A stretch of DNA of 60,672 bases from Acidobacteriaceae bacterium (GTDB taxonomy: Bacteria; Acidobacteriota; Terriglobia; Terriglobales; Acidobacteriaceae). The notes under the pieces are model-generated. The model was not told the DNA's origin. It was given only the letters and a program-made list of their open reading frames with translations, and searched no databases. Both the position numbers and the translations under genes were made by a program. Position 1 is the stretch's first letter. Every line of letters begins with the position of its first letter. Positions 1 through 9,064 of this stretch are shown here, in pieces. The stretch spans positions 1 through 60,672 of the forward strand of contig DAIDGZ010000011.1 of the NCBI GenBank assembly GCA_027452125.1, read 5' to 3'.

Positions 1-233
1 GTGATCGTCGTTTTGCCAGACGACTCAGGGCCGAAAACCTCAATCACACGGCCGCGCGGAATGCCCCCCACGCCCAGGGCAGCGTCGAAGCTGATGGAGC
101 CGGTGGAGATTACGGAGATGGGCATGAGCGCCTCGCGCGAACCGAGACGCACGATGGACCCCTTGCCAAATTGTTTTTCGATCTGTGCGAGGGCAAGTTC
201 TACAGCTTTGGCGCGGTCGTCGGCGATAGCCAT
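1..233 (-). CDS. recA: RecA recombinase, N-terminal part (gene runs off the window start)
   Basis: This is the first 77 codons of RecA, the ATP-dependent strand-exchange protein of homologous recombination and SOS induction. The visible product starts [20 protein letters not shown], continues with the conserved [10 protein letters not shown] segment, and reaches the Walker A motif GPESSGKTT just before the window edge. The ATG at 231-233 is preceded on the minus strand by an AGGAG ribosome binding site about 8 bases away. The rest of the gene lies outside the window. Recognition is secure because the N-terminal segment and the Walker A motif are both near-invariant in RecA. Confidence 0.97.
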   Translation of the reverse strand, partial: MAIADDRAKAVELALAQIEKQFGKGSIVRLGSREALMPISVISTGSISFDAALGVGGIPRGRVIEVFGPESSGKTTI

Positions 234-523
234 TCAGGGGCTCCTAAAGATGGTCCGCAGGGCGCAGAGGCTGCCAAAACACGGGCATCAGCGCGCGGAC
301 TTGAATTGGATTTCGAAGGGATTGTAGCAGGAGCGAAGCGACAAAGATAGGGAAAAAGAGCGAAGAGATGGGGAATATTTCATCTGAAACACAGGGGAAA
401 GCCGCAGCTCGAGTCCTCTCAATTCAAGGTGATTTTCTAAAGTGATGCCTCAAGAAGCCCTGCAAATGAATTGATATTGAGACTGTTAGGTGTTCAGGTT
501 ACCGCCAGGCGCCTATAGGATTC
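234..523. other. Intergenic stretch upstream of recA, no gene seen
   Basis: These 290 bases separate the recA start from the stop of the ABM-domain gene. I see no convincing ORF or RNA gene. They should contain the recA promoter. I looked for an E. coli-type (CTG-N10-CAG) or Bacillus-type (GAAC-N4-GTTC) LexA box and did not find a clear one. The part nearest recA carries only the AGGAG ribosome binding site. Confidence 0.5.
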
Positions 524-820
524 TCAGACGCTGTATGCCCCGATGCGGGTTTCGCGCGCTGTGAGAGCATCGCAGGCACGGTCAAGCGTCTCATATGCCT
601 GATCATGGTCTCTGCGGAAGGCGCGGAAGTCGTCCTCGCTTGCCCAGCGGTCGATGGTCAGATAGCCGCCGGGAACATAGGCATCGCGCAGCAGTTCTGT
701 GCCCAGGTACTTGTCGGAGGAGCCGAAGAGACGCGCCCATGCGCCTTGCGGGCCATACGCAGCTTCAAACTCTGCAACTTTGTCTTCTTCGATTTCGAAT
801 TGCCAGATCACGACGAACAT
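524..820 (-). CDS. ABM-domain (antibiotic biosynthesis monooxygenase fold) family protein
   Basis: A 98-residue single-domain protein beginning MFVVIWQFEIEEDKVAEFEA. The opening beta strand, the helix ending in F-E-A-A-Y, the YLTIDRWASEDDFRAF block and the closing helix are typical of the dimeric alpha-beta barrel ABM family. Members include quinol and anthrone monooxygenases, haem-degrading enzymes and many proteins of unknown substrate. No cofactor-binding residues are diagnostic here, so the reaction cannot be named. It is cytoplasmic by sequence, with no signal peptide. It lies on the same strand downstream of tRNA-Ser but shows no obvious functional partner. Confidence 0.75.
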   Translation of the reverse strand: MFVVIWQFEIEEDKVAEFEAAYGPQGAWARLFGSSDKYLGTELLRDAYVPGGYLTIDRWASEDDFRAFRRDHDQAYETLDRACDALTARETRIGAYSV

Positions 821-938
821 CAGCGGCTCTCCTGGCTCATGGTAGCAAACTCATGCGACGCAATCGAGTGTGTGGCTCGATAGGCAAACGGCTGTCTTCG
901 GGGGAGGGGATGAAGCGGGAGCGTGGACGTATAGCGGC

Positions 939-1028
939 TGGCGGAGAGAGTGGGATTCGAACCCACGTTAGAGTTTCCCCTAAACACGCTTTCCAAGCGT
1001 GCGCCTTCAACCACTCGGCCATCTCTCC
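939..1028 (-). tRNA. tRNA-Ser (anticodon GGA)
   Basis: The minus strand folds as a class II tRNA. The acceptor arm GGAGAGA pairs with TCTCTCC, followed by discriminator G and an encoded CCA at 939-941. The D-arm contains GGCCGAGTGG. The anticodon stem CGCTT/AAGCG (with the loop around it) presents GGA, a long variable arm follows, and the T-arm carries GGTTCGAATCC. The long variable arm and the GGA anticodon identify serine (UCC/UCU codons). Confidence 0.97.
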
Positions 1029-1107
1029 GCAACGTGTAACGCTTGTATGAATTTACCATACTCGACGCGCGAGGGTGGAAAGGGCGTTTCGCATGCTGCG
1101 GGAGCGA

Positions 1108-1144
1108 TTGAAAGCGTTTACTAACCTGCGCACGTTGATATATA
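1108..1144 (+). promoter_or_regulatory. Candidate promoter with LacI-family-like operator in front of the GH2 gene
   Basis: TTGAAAGCGTTTACTAA at 1108-1124 resembles the near-palindromic operators of LacI-family sugar repressors, with a central CG flanked by AAAG and TTTAC. It overlaps a possible -35 (TTTACT, 1117-1122), and a possible -10 (TATATA, 1139-1144) follows 16 bases later. Both assignments are pattern-based and no LacI-family gene is visible in this window. Confidence 0.35.
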
Positions 1145-1212
1145 GTTCGCAGTTGTTTGCCCTGCGCAGTTTGCCTTGCGCCGAAAACTGAAAAGTCATT
1201 TTTGAGGTCTTT

Positions 1213-3723
1213 ATGCCGTCACTGACTCGCCGTAATCTACTCGTCTCCGGACTCGCCCTCTCCGCATCCTCATTGGCAGCACGGTCGGCCTGGGGACGAG
1301 CCACCGCGCTTTTGGGCGCCTACCCTGAGGTGAAGTCGGCCGAAGCGCTGGCTGCACTGGCTCCGCGCGAGCAGTACCTGATGGATTTTGACTGGAAGTT
1401 TACCTTTGGCAATGCCAATGATCCGGCAAAGGATCTGAACTTCGGCATGGGGCAGGGAGACTTTGCCAAAACCGGCAACTTCAAATTTGCAAAATCCGGG
1501 TTCGACGACTCCAAATGGCGCAGCCTGAATCTGCCGCATGATTGGGCGGTTGAGCTGCCTTTTGTGTGGGATGAAGAGCAGAAATCTCATGGCTACAAGC
1601 CACTGGGACGCCGTTACCCGGAAACCAGCGTGGGCTGGTATCGCAAAGAATTCGAGATTCCAGCCAGCGACCAGGGCAAGCGCGTCTGGATTGAGTTCGA
1701 CGGCGCCTTCCGGGATGTGCTGGTCTTTGTGAATGGCTGCTTTGTCGGGCGCAACAATAATGGATACGCTCCATTCCGCTTTGATCTGACTGATTTTCTG
1801 GCTGTGGGCGCAAAGAACTATATCGCGCTGCGCGTCGATGCCAGCTTTGGCGATGGCTGGTTCTATGAGGGAGCGGGAGTTTACCGGCATATCTGGCTCA
1901 CCAAGTACGATTCTCTCCACCTGGGCAAGTGGGAGAGCTACGTCCGCTGCGATCTGAAAGACGGGGCTGCGACCCTCTCCCTGGCGACTGTCGTGGAGAA
2001 TCAGGGAAAGACGGGAGAGTCTGCACGCGTGACCTGGAAGATTCTGGATTCGGCGGGGAAGACGGTTGCCACTGCTGAGTCGGAGGCGCAGAGCATTGAC
2101 GCGGATAGCTCGGCGCACTTCAAGGCTACGGCGCGCCTGGAGAATCCGAGCCTCTGGTCAGTGGATGAGCCCACCCTGTACTCCGCAGTGGTGACGGTGG
2201 AGAGCCAGGGGAAGGCCCGCGATGCAGAGCGGGTGAGCTTTGGGGTGCGCACCGCTCATTTCGACGCGAACAAGGGATTCTTCCTGAATGGAAAGCCGTT
2301 GAAGATTCAGGGAACCTGCAACCACCAGGATCACGCAGGCGTGGGAGCTGCCGTGCCTGATGCGCTGCAATGGTTCCGTGCCGGCGTGCTGAAGGAGATG
2401 GGCAGCAATGCGGTGCGCACCTCGCACAATATGCCGACGCCGGAGTGGGTGGAAGCCTGCGATCGCATGGGTCTGATGATGATGTGCGAGACGCGGCAGA
2501 TGAGTTCGAGCCCTGAAGGGCTGGCGCAACTGGAGACCATGGTCAAGCGCTATCGCAACTCGCCTTCGATCATTATCTGGTCCATCGGCAACGAAGAGTG
2601 GGCGCTGCAAGAGCCCATGGCCGAGCAGGGGGAGAAGATCGCCGCCACCATGGTGGAGAAGTGCCATGAACTGGACCCGACACGTGTCGTCTCTGCCGCA
2701 GTGAATGGCGACAATCTGCAGGGCGTGTCGAACGCGCTGGACATCATCGGTTTCAACTACAACCTGAAATATCCGGATGACTTCCACAAGACGCATCCGA
2801 CGCGGGCCCTCTTCGGCTCCGAGACGGCGAGCGCCCTTTCCACACGCGGCGTGTACACAACCGATCCGTTGCGGAATACGGTGAGCGCCTACGATGTGAA
2901 CCAGCCCGGCTGGGGAGAACTGGCGGAGGAGTGGTGGACGTTCTATGGCACACGCGAATGGGAGGCTGGCGGGTTTGCCTGGACAGGCTTTGATTATCGC
3001 GGTGAGCCGACACCCTACGGCTGGCCTTCAATCAGTTCGCAGTTTGGTATCGTCGACACCTGCGGCTTCCCCAAGGACTCGTTCTTCTACTACAAGGCAT
3101 GGTGGGGGAAGGAGCCTGTCCTGCACCTCTTTCCGCACTGGAATTTTGCCGGTGAAGAAGGGCAGGAGATTCCGGTATGGGTACACTCCAACCTGGATGA
3201 GGTGGAGCTGCTTGTGAACGGAAAGAGTATGGGCAGCAAGAAGGTTCCGCATCTGGGCCATGTGGAGTGGAAGGTTCGCTATGCGCCCGGTGCGATTGAG
3301 GCACGAGGATCAAAGGGCGGCAAGGTGGTACAGACCGTGAAGCGGGAGACCACTGGTGAAGCTGTTACGCTTCGACTTACCTCCGACCGCATGGAGATCA
3401 ATGCCGACGGCCAGGATGTGGCCGTGTTAAAGGTGGAGGCGCTGGATCAACAGGGCCGCCCCGTACCCACGGCGAATCATCTGATTGAATTCAAGGTGAC
3501 AGGCGAAGGCGCGCTGATTGGCGTGGGCAATGGCGATCCTAACTGCCACGAAAGCGACAAGGGGAGCAAGCGCTCGCTCTTCAACGGACTGGCCCAGGTC
3601 ATTGTGCAGGCGAACAAGACTGCCGGCTCCATTCAGATTGAGGCTTCGGGGGGTGATTCACTCGCTTCGGCCAATCTGAGCGTAACAACCAGATCCACAA
3701 CGCCACGGCCGTCTGTTTTGTAG
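1213..3723 (+). CDS. Glycoside hydrolase family 2 beta-galactosidase-like enzyme, exported
   Basis: An 836-residue retaining glycosidase of the GH2 family. The N-terminus MPSLTRRNLLVSGLALSAS is a signal with a Tat-like paired arginine before a hydrophobic stretch, which suggests a periplasmic or extracellular product. A sugar-binding jelly-roll domain (roughly residues 50-220) is followed by an immunoglobulin-like domain and the TIM barrel. The acid/base is E461 in the IWSIGNEEW motif and the nucleophile is E537 in LFGSETAS. NAVRTSHNM and the GFAWTGFDYRGEPTPYGWP segment are also GH2 hallmarks. Two C-terminal beta-sandwich domains follow, the last resembling the invasin/Ig-like DUF4982 region. 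Beta-galactosidase is the commonest activity for this architecture, but beta-glucuronidase or another beta-glycosidase is possible. The ATG at 1213 is favoured because it gives an intact signal. The gene stands alone. Confidence 0.9.
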   Translation: MPSLTRRNLLVSGLALSASSLAARSAWGRATALLGAYPEVKSAEALAALAPREQYLMDFDWKFTFGNANDPAKDLNFGMGQGDFAKTGNFKFAKSGFDDSKWRSLNLPHDWAVELPFVWDEEQKSHGYKPLGRRYPETSVGWYRKEFEIPASDQGKRVWIEFDGAFRDVLVFVNGCFVGRNNNGYAPFRFDLTDFLAVGAKNYIALRVDASFGDGWFYEGAGVYRHIWLTKYDSLHLGKWESYVRCDLKDGAATLSLATVVENQGKTGESARVTWKILDSAGKTVATAESEAQSIDADSSAHFKATARLENPSLWSVDEPTLYSAVVTVESQGKARDAERVSFGVRTAHFDANKGFFLNGKPLKIQGTCNHQDHAGVGAAVPDALQWFRAGVLKEMGSNAVRTSHNMPTPEWVEACDRMGLMMMCETRQMSSSPEGLAQLETMVKRYRNSPSIIIWSIGNEEWALQEPMAEQGEKIAATMVEKCHELDPTRVVSAAVNGDNLQGVSNALDIIGFNYNLKYPDDFHKTHPTRALFGSETASALSTRGVYTTDPLRNTVSAYDVNQPGWGELAEEWWTFYGTREWEAGGFAWTGFDYRGEPTPYGWPSISSQFGIVDTCGFPKDSFFYYKAWWGKEPVLHLFPHWNFAGEEGQEIPVWVHSNLDEVELLVNGKSMGSKKVPHLGHVEWKVRYAPGAIEARGSKGGKVVQTVKRETTGEAVTLRLTSDRMEINADGQDVAVLKVEALDQQGRPVPTANHLIEFKVTGEGALIGVGNGDPNCHESDKGSKRSLFNGLAQVIVQANKTAGSIQIEASGGDSLASANLSVTTRSTTPRPSVL

Positions 3724-3910
3724 ATCTCCACGTAGCCAGTTGCGCGCGTACTGCACAGAGTTGGGCAGGCGAGTCCGCTCTGTACGGTGCGCGCTTGTTT
3801 CTTTGACCAACACAACTCCAGTGGCCCAATTTTTGATTGCCGGGTTGCAGCAGCCCCGGAACATCCTGCGGCAATTGTGCTTTTCGATTTGCTGGTGCAA
3901 CCTTACATGC

Positions 3911-5608
3911 ATGGGATATGTGCGAGCTTTCCTGCCCAAGCGCCGTTCTACCGTAACGTGTTGGATGCTGGCAGCGCTTCTGTTCACGTGCAGCTGCGCT
4001 TTCGCCAATAAGCCTTCCACGAAGGCTAAACCCGCATCGGCTCCGGCGGTTGCAGCGCCGGAGGCCCCGGTCATCGTGAACAGGACAAAGCTGTTCAGTG
4101 TGCGCGGCGTGCTCTCGCTTACGGCTGCTGCGCGCGCGCAGATGATCGAAAAGCGGATTGAGGCACTGTCAAAGGATGTAACGCTTCAATCGCAGCAGCT
4201 CTCCGTCAGCAACACAGAGGCCTCGACAGATATTGTGGCCGGCGATCTGATCGTGATGAGCGTAACGGATCAGGACGCCGCCGGCACGGGCAAGACGCGG
4301 CAGGAGCTCGCGGCCGCATACAGCCAGCAGATCAGCGGACTCCTGGTAGCCTCGCGGCATGCATACAGCCTGAAAAGCCTGATGCTGGGGGCTCTCTATG
4401 CGCTGCTGGCAACGGCCATCCTCATTTTGATCCTCCGCCTGCTCGGCATCATCTTCCGAAAGATTTACAGCAAGCTGAATGCCTGGCGCGGAACCTTGAT
4501 TCCCTCACTGCGCATTCAAAAATTCGAGATGCTCCCCGCCGATCGCATCGCAGACTTCGCCGTAGAGATTGCGCGCTTGTTCCGGCTGGCGCTCGTTCTC
4601 GTGCTGTTCTACTCATACCTCTCTCTGGTGCTTGGATTCTTCCCCTGGACGCGCGGCTACGCGCACATGCTGCTGGGGTATGTGGTTGCACCTTTGAAGG
4701 TGGTGGGCAGCGCAATTGCGAGTTATTTACCCAACCTCTTCTTTATCGCTGTCATCGTCCTGATCTCGTTCTACATCATCAAATTCGTCAAAACCATCTT
4801 CAACGAGATTGAAAAAGAGACGATCGCGATACCGAGCTTTTACTCGGATTGGGCGCAGCCTACGTACAAGATTGTTCGCACGCTGATCCTGGCACTGATG
4901 GTCGTGGTCGCATTCCCGTATATGCCGGGAGCGTCGTCGCCCGCATTTCGCGGCGTTTCCATCTTTCTCGGCGTCCTGGTTTCACTCGGGTCCACGTCGG
5001 CAGTGGCGAACATTGTTGCGGGAGTCATTCTTACCTACATGCGCGCTTTCAAGATAGGGGATCGCGTTAAGATTGCCGATACAGTAGGTGATGTCGTTGA
5101 GAAGACACTTCTGGTCACGCGCGTACTCACGATCAAGAATGTTGAAGTAACCATTGCCAACGCTATGGTCCTGAGCAGCCACATTATCAACTACAGCGCC
5201 TCAGCGCAGCAGGAAGGACTGATCCTGCACACCACGGTGACGATTGGTTATGACGCCCCCTGGCGCACGGTACATCAGTTGCTGATCAATGCGGCCCTCG
5301 CCTGTGAAGGCATCCTGCAGGAACCCCGGCCTTATGTGCTGCAGACCGCTCTGGATGACTTCTATGTGCACTACCAGATCAATGCTTTTACCAACCAGCC
5401 AAACCGCATGGCGCAGATCTACTCTGATTTGCATGAGCTGATTCAGGACAAGTTCAATGAGGCTGGCGTTGAGATCATGTCGTCGCACTACGCCAACGTG
5501 CGGGACGGGAACAAGACCACAATTCCGGAAAATTATCTATCCAGGGACTACATCACGCCGAGTTTTCGCGTGGAGATGGAGAAATCTCCGGGGAACGGCC
5601 GCGACTGA
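3911..5608 (+). CDS. MscS-family mechanosensitive channel with N-terminal periplasmic domain
   Basis: About 565 residues from the ATG at 3911, which is chosen because it gives a signal peptide (MGYVRAFLPKRRST then a hydrophobic stretch ending at CAFA). The 57 upstream in-frame codons look non-coding. A periplasmic segment of roughly 130 residues is followed by about five membrane segments. The conserved MscS pore/beta domain contains VSLGSTSAVANIVAGVILTY and FKIGDRVKIADTVGDVVEKTLLVTRV. A C-terminal cytoplasmic alpha-beta vestibule domain follows, with ANAMVLSSHIINYS and TTVTIGYDAPW. Such channels relieve turgor on osmotic downshock. It sits between the GH2 gene and a MATE exporter with no obvious operon link. 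Confidence 0.9.
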   Translation: MGYVRAFLPKRRSTVTCWMLAALLFTCSCAFANKPSTKAKPASAPAVAAPEAPVIVNRTKLFSVRGVLSLTAAARAQMIEKRIEALSKDVTLQSQQLSVSNTEASTDIVAGDLIVMSVTDQDAAGTGKTRQELAAAYSQQISGLLVASRHAYSLKSLMLGALYALLATAILILILRLLGIIFRKIYSKLNAWRGTLIPSLRIQKFEMLPADRIADFAVEIARLFRLALVLVLFYSYLSLVLGFFPWTRGYAHMLLGYVVAPLKVVGSAIASYLPNLFFIAVIVLISFYIIKFVKTIFNEIEKETIAIPSFYSDWAQPTYKIVRTLILALMVVVAFPYMPGASSPAFRGVSIFLGVLVSLGSTSAVANIVAGVILTYMRAFKIGDRVKIADTVGDVVEKTLLVTRVLTIKNVEVTIANAMVLSSHIINYSASAQQEGLILHTTVTIGYDAPWRTVHQLLINAALACEGILQEPRPYVLQTALDDFYVHYQINAFTNQPNRMAQIYSDLHELIQDKFNEAGVEIMSSHYANVRDGNKTTIPENYLSRDYITPSFRVEMEKSPGNGRD

Positions 5609-5679
5609 CGTTCAAAGCGATACCTGCCTTCGTGCGAGCATCTGAGGTACTGCAAGGCGAGTCACGATAAAGTGAAGAG

Positions 5680-7044
5680 ATGCAGCACGGGAAAGCCATG
5701 TGGAGAAGGGAACTGCGCGCCATGGTTGCGCTCGCGGTTCCGGTGGTGCTCAGCGAACTTGGCTGGATGGTGCAGGGCATCGTGGACACCATCATGGTGG
5801 GCCGTTTGGGGCCTGCGGCCATCGGCGCAGTGGCCCTGGGGAATGCGGTCTACTACACCCCTTCCTTGTTTGGGATCGGACTTCTACTGGGACTTGATCC
5901 GCTGGTGGCACAGGCCTATGGCCGAGGCGACCACGACGGCTGCCATCGCTGGCTGGCGCAGGGCGTCTATCTTGCCTGCCTGGCTACACCTCCGCTTATG
6001 CTGCTGGTCGTGTTGGGCAGCCTGGGGATCACGCATTTTGGCGTGGCGCCTGCTGTGGCCGGACCGGCAACCGGCTACCTGCTTCTGCTGAACTGGGGAA
6101 CGTTGCCGCTGCTGCTTTACGGCGGAGCCCGGCGGTATCTGCAGGGCGTGGGTGAGGTCAAGGTGATCACCATTACGTACGTCCTGGCGAATCTTCTGAA
6201 CTGGTTCGGCAACTGGGTGCTGATCTACGGCAAGCTGGGTTTTCCGGCGATGGGCGTCCAGGGATCGGCGCTTTCGACCGTGGCTTCACGCATCCTGATG
6301 GCAGCGGCCCTGCTGGGCTTCGCCTGGCGCTATGAGCGAAAGCGCGGGCATCCGCTCTTCAAACATTGGTCTGGTCCCCATTTGAAGCAAATAAGAGAGT
6401 TAATCAAGATTGGCGCTCCGGCGGCAGGCCAGATCCTGTTGGAGGTGGGAGCATGGAACCTGGCAACTTTTTCCGCTGGGCGGTTGACGCCCGTGGCGCT
6501 GGCAACCCACACAATCGCGCTGAACTACGCAAGCCTGACCTACATGGTGCCGCTGGGCGTTTCAGCCGCGGCGGCCGTGAGCGTGGGACACGCCATGGGA
6601 GCAGGTGATGCGGCACGGGCACGACGCGCCGGTTGGCTGGCCCTGGGCATGGGAACCAGCTTTATGCTGCTGGCGGCGCTTCTATTCTTCACCCTGCCCG
6701 GTCCCTTGATTCTGCTGTACACACGCGATCCCCGGGTGCTGGCGGTGGGCCCGGGGCTGCTTGGACTGGCAGCTATTTTCCAGGTATTTGATGGCATTCA
6801 AACGGTTTCCACCGGGGCGCTCCGCGGTCTGGGCGAGACGCGCGCTCCCATGTTGGCCAATCTGGCGGGCTACTGGGTTCTGGGGCTGCCTATCGGATTT
6901 TTCCTTTGCTTCGGCTTGCAATGGGGCATCTACGGCCTTTGGATCGGGTTGACGGCGGCGCTGATCGTGATTGCTTCGTCGCTCCTGTGGCGCTGGCAAA
7001 AGGATTCGGCAAGATTGCAGATGAGTTCACTGGCCAATGGGTAG
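5680..7044 (+). CDS. MATE-family multidrug/cation exporter
   Basis: A 454-residue inner-membrane protein with about twelve hydrophobic segments in two homologous halves. The VPVVLSELGWMVQGIVDTIMVGRLG segment (residues about 20-44) and the repeat-like second half starting KIGAPAAGQILLEVGAW are typical of NorM-type MATE transporters, which export cationic drugs or metabolites with Na+ or H+ antiport. Length is normal for the family. A second ATG at 5698 is possible, but the one at 5680 is equally well placed. There is no adjacent regulator. The substrate cannot be told from sequence. Confidence 0.92.
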   Translation: MQHGKAMWRRELRAMVALAVPVVLSELGWMVQGIVDTIMVGRLGPAAIGAVALGNAVYYTPSLFGIGLLLGLDPLVAQAYGRGDHDGCHRWLAQGVYLACLATPPLMLLVVLGSLGITHFGVAPAVAGPATGYLLLLNWGTLPLLLYGGARRYLQGVGEVKVITITYVLANLLNWFGNWVLIYGKLGFPAMGVQGSALSTVASRILMAAALLGFAWRYERKRGHPLFKHWSGPHLKQIRELIKIGAPAAGQILLEVGAWNLATFSAGRLTPVALATHTIALNYASLTYMVPLGVSAAAAVSVGHAMGAGDAARARRAGWLALGMGTSFMLLAALLFFTLPGPLILLYTRDPRVLAVGPGLLGLAAIFQVFDGIQTVSTGALRGLGETRAPMLANLAGYWVLGLPIGFFLCFGLQWGIYGLWIGLTAALIVIASSLLWRWQKDSARLQMSSLANG

Positions 7045-7086
7045 CGGATCGTGTGCATGTGATTCAAACTACTGGCTCGTGAATTC

Positions 7087-7158
7087 CATCAAGTGGGACT
7101 CAGGTCAACCAACTTGATGCCTGGCCGGGAGACGCAGGTCACCACCGGTGACTATAAT
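7087..7158 (+). promoter_or_regulatory. Candidate promoter and operator of korAB
   Basis: The perfect inverted repeat GTCACC-ACC-GGTGAC at 7138-7152 directly abuts a consensus TATAAT at 7153-7158, as expected for a repressor or activator site on a promoter. The matching -35 region is weak. A second, wider inverted repeat, CATCAAGT at 7087-7094 with ACTTGATG at 7112-7119, lies upstream and could be another operator or the end structure of the MATE transcript. It is not followed by a T-run. Confidence 0.45.
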
Positions 7159-7222
7159 CACAAGTGGGCGCTTGGTATTTTGTGCCTCATTTCAGAATTT
7201 TCTTTGAAGGGAATCCCGCCAA

Positions 7223-9064
7223 ATGGCGACTGGAGACCTAGCTCTGGGTCAAGAACAGAGCGCACTCAACGCGCGCCAGCGCGTCGTAAATGATTTCAGC
7301 ATCAACGTAGCAACGGTGAACGGGTCCGGCTCGCAATCCGCCAATAGCGTGCTGCTGAAGAGTATCTTCGGAATGGGAGTTCCGGTTAGCGGAAAAAATC
7401 TCTTCCCGTCGAACATTGCCGGACTGCCCACCTGGTACACGATCCGGGCCAGCAAGGATGGGTACATCGCCCGCAAGCGCACCTCTGAGGTTCTGGTTGC
7501 CCTGAACCCGGAAACCGCGCGTGAGGATATTCTTGCGCTGCCCACCGGTGGCGTGGCCATCTACGAAGAAAACCTGAACCTGAAGCAGTACCGCGAAGAT
7601 GTGGTCTGCTATCCGGTGCCGTTCGACAAGCTGACCGCCGCGGTTTGCCCTGAGGCAAAGCTGCGCAAGCTGGTCAAGAACATGGTCTACGTCGGCGTGG
7701 TGGCGCAGCTGCTGCTTCTTGACCTGACCGTTGTCGAGCAGAGCGTCAAGAAGCAGTTCTCGAAGAAGCAGAAGGTATTCGACCTCAACTTCGGCGCAGT
7801 CAAGGCGGGCTACGACTACGCGCAGGCCAACTTCACCAAGCAGGACCCGTATGTGGTCGAGCCGATGAACGAGACTGCCGGCAAGATCATCATCGACGGC
7901 AATGCGGCGTGCGGCATGGGTGCGGTTTTCGCAGGCGTCACTGTGGTGGCCTGGTACCCGATCACGCCTTCCACATCGCTGGTGGAAGCAGCCACTGACC
8001 TCCTTAAGAAGTTCCGCGTGACCCCCGAGGGCAAGGCGACCTTTGCCGTGGTGCAGGCTGAGGATGAGTTGGCCGCGATCGGTATGGTGCTTGGCGCCGG
8101 CTGGGCTGGCGCACGCTCGATGACTGCGACCTCAGGCCCGGGCGTTTCGCTGATGGCCGAATTTGCCGGCCTTGGCTACTTTGCCGAGATCCCCGGCGTC
8201 ATCTTCGACGTGCAGCGCAGCGGCCCCTCCACGGGCATGCCGACGCGCACCTCGCAGGCCGATCTGCTCTCCACTGCATTTCTCTCGCATGGCGACACCA
8301 AGCATGTGGTCCTGTTGCCGGGCAACGTAGGGGAGTGCTTCCAGTTTGGCCACGACGCGTTCGACCTGAGCGAGCGTCTGCAGACGCCGGTCTTCGTGCT
8401 CACCGATCTTGACCTGGGCATGAATAACTGGATGTCGGAGCAGTTCCAGTATCCGGAGACTCCGCTGGATCGCGGCAAGGTGCTCACCGCCGAGGATCTG
8501 GAGCGGCTGGGCGGCTTTGCCCGCTACAAGGATGTGGACGGCGACAGCATCGGCTGGCGTACGCTGCCGGGAACCAAGCATCCCAAGGCGGCCTACTTCA
8601 CTCGCGGTTCGGGGCACAACGCCTCTGCCGGCTACACTGAGAAGCCCGAAGAGTACCTGTACATCATGGACCGCCTGGCGAAGAAGTTTGAGAGCGCGCG
8701 CAAGCTCGTTCCGGCTCCAGTCGCGGTGAAGAACGGCACCTCGAAGATCGGCTTCCTCGCCTACGGCACAACCGATTTCGCGCTGGTTGAGAGCATGGAT
8801 CAGATCAAGAAGGAGTACGGACAGGATGTGGACTACATGCGCATCCGGGCGTACCCCTTCGCGCAGGAGATCCATGATTTTGTCGCCTCGCACGAGCGTG
8901 TCTACGTGGTGGAACAGGATCGGGACGCCCAGCTGGCCAGCCTGCTCAAGCTGGACCTGCCTGCTGAGCAGACCACGAAGCTGCGCAGCATTCTGCACTA
9001 CAACGGTCTGCCGATCGACGCCCGCACCATCACCGAAGAGTTCGCGACGAAGGAGGGCTTCTAA
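7223..9064 (+). CDS. korA: 2-oxoacid:ferredoxin oxidoreductase, fused gamma-alpha subunit
   Basis: A 613-residue subunit of the oxidoreductase that decarboxylates 2-oxoglutarate (or a related 2-oxoacid) to the CoA ester with ferredoxin as electron acceptor. The first 200 residues form the gamma-type domain (GSGSQSANSVLLKSIFGMG, then FPSNIAGLPTWYTIR). The alpha domain begins near residue 225 (GNAACGMGAVFAGV) and carries WYPITPSTSLVEAA and AGWAGARSMTATSGPG. The gamma-alpha fusion and the pairing with a beta gene match the two-subunit KorAB type used in the oxygen-tolerant TCA cycle of several soil phyla. The stop TAA overlaps the korB ATG by one base (TAATG), so the two are translationally coupled. 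Specificity for 2-oxoglutarate rather than pyruvate is inferred. Confidence 0.93.
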   Translation: MATGDLALGQEQSALNARQRVVNDFSINVATVNGSGSQSANSVLLKSIFGMGVPVSGKNLFPSNIAGLPTWYTIRASKDGYIARKRTSEVLVALNPETAREDILALPTGGVAIYEENLNLKQYREDVVCYPVPFDKLTAAVCPEAKLRKLVKNMVYVGVVAQLLLLDLTVVEQSVKKQFSKKQKVFDLNFGAVKAGYDYAQANFTKQDPYVVEPMNETAGKIIIDGNAACGMGAVFAGVTVVAWYPITPSTSLVEAATDLLKKFRVTPEGKATFAVVQAEDELAAIGMVLGAGWAGARSMTATSGPGVSLMAEFAGLGYFAEIPGVIFDVQRSGPSTGMPTRTSQADLLSTAFLSHGDTKHVVLLPGNVGECFQFGHDAFDLSERLQTPVFVLTDLDLGMNNWMSEQFQYPETPLDRGKVLTAEDLERLGGFARYKDVDGDSIGWRTLPGTKHPKAAYFTRGSGHNASAGYTEKPEEYLYIMDRLAKKFESARKLVPAPVAVKNGTSKIGFLAYGTTDFALVESMDQIKKEYGQDVDYMRIRAYPFAQEIHDFVASHERVYVVEQDRDAQLASLLKLDLPAEQTTKLRSILHYNGLPIDARTITEEFATKEGF

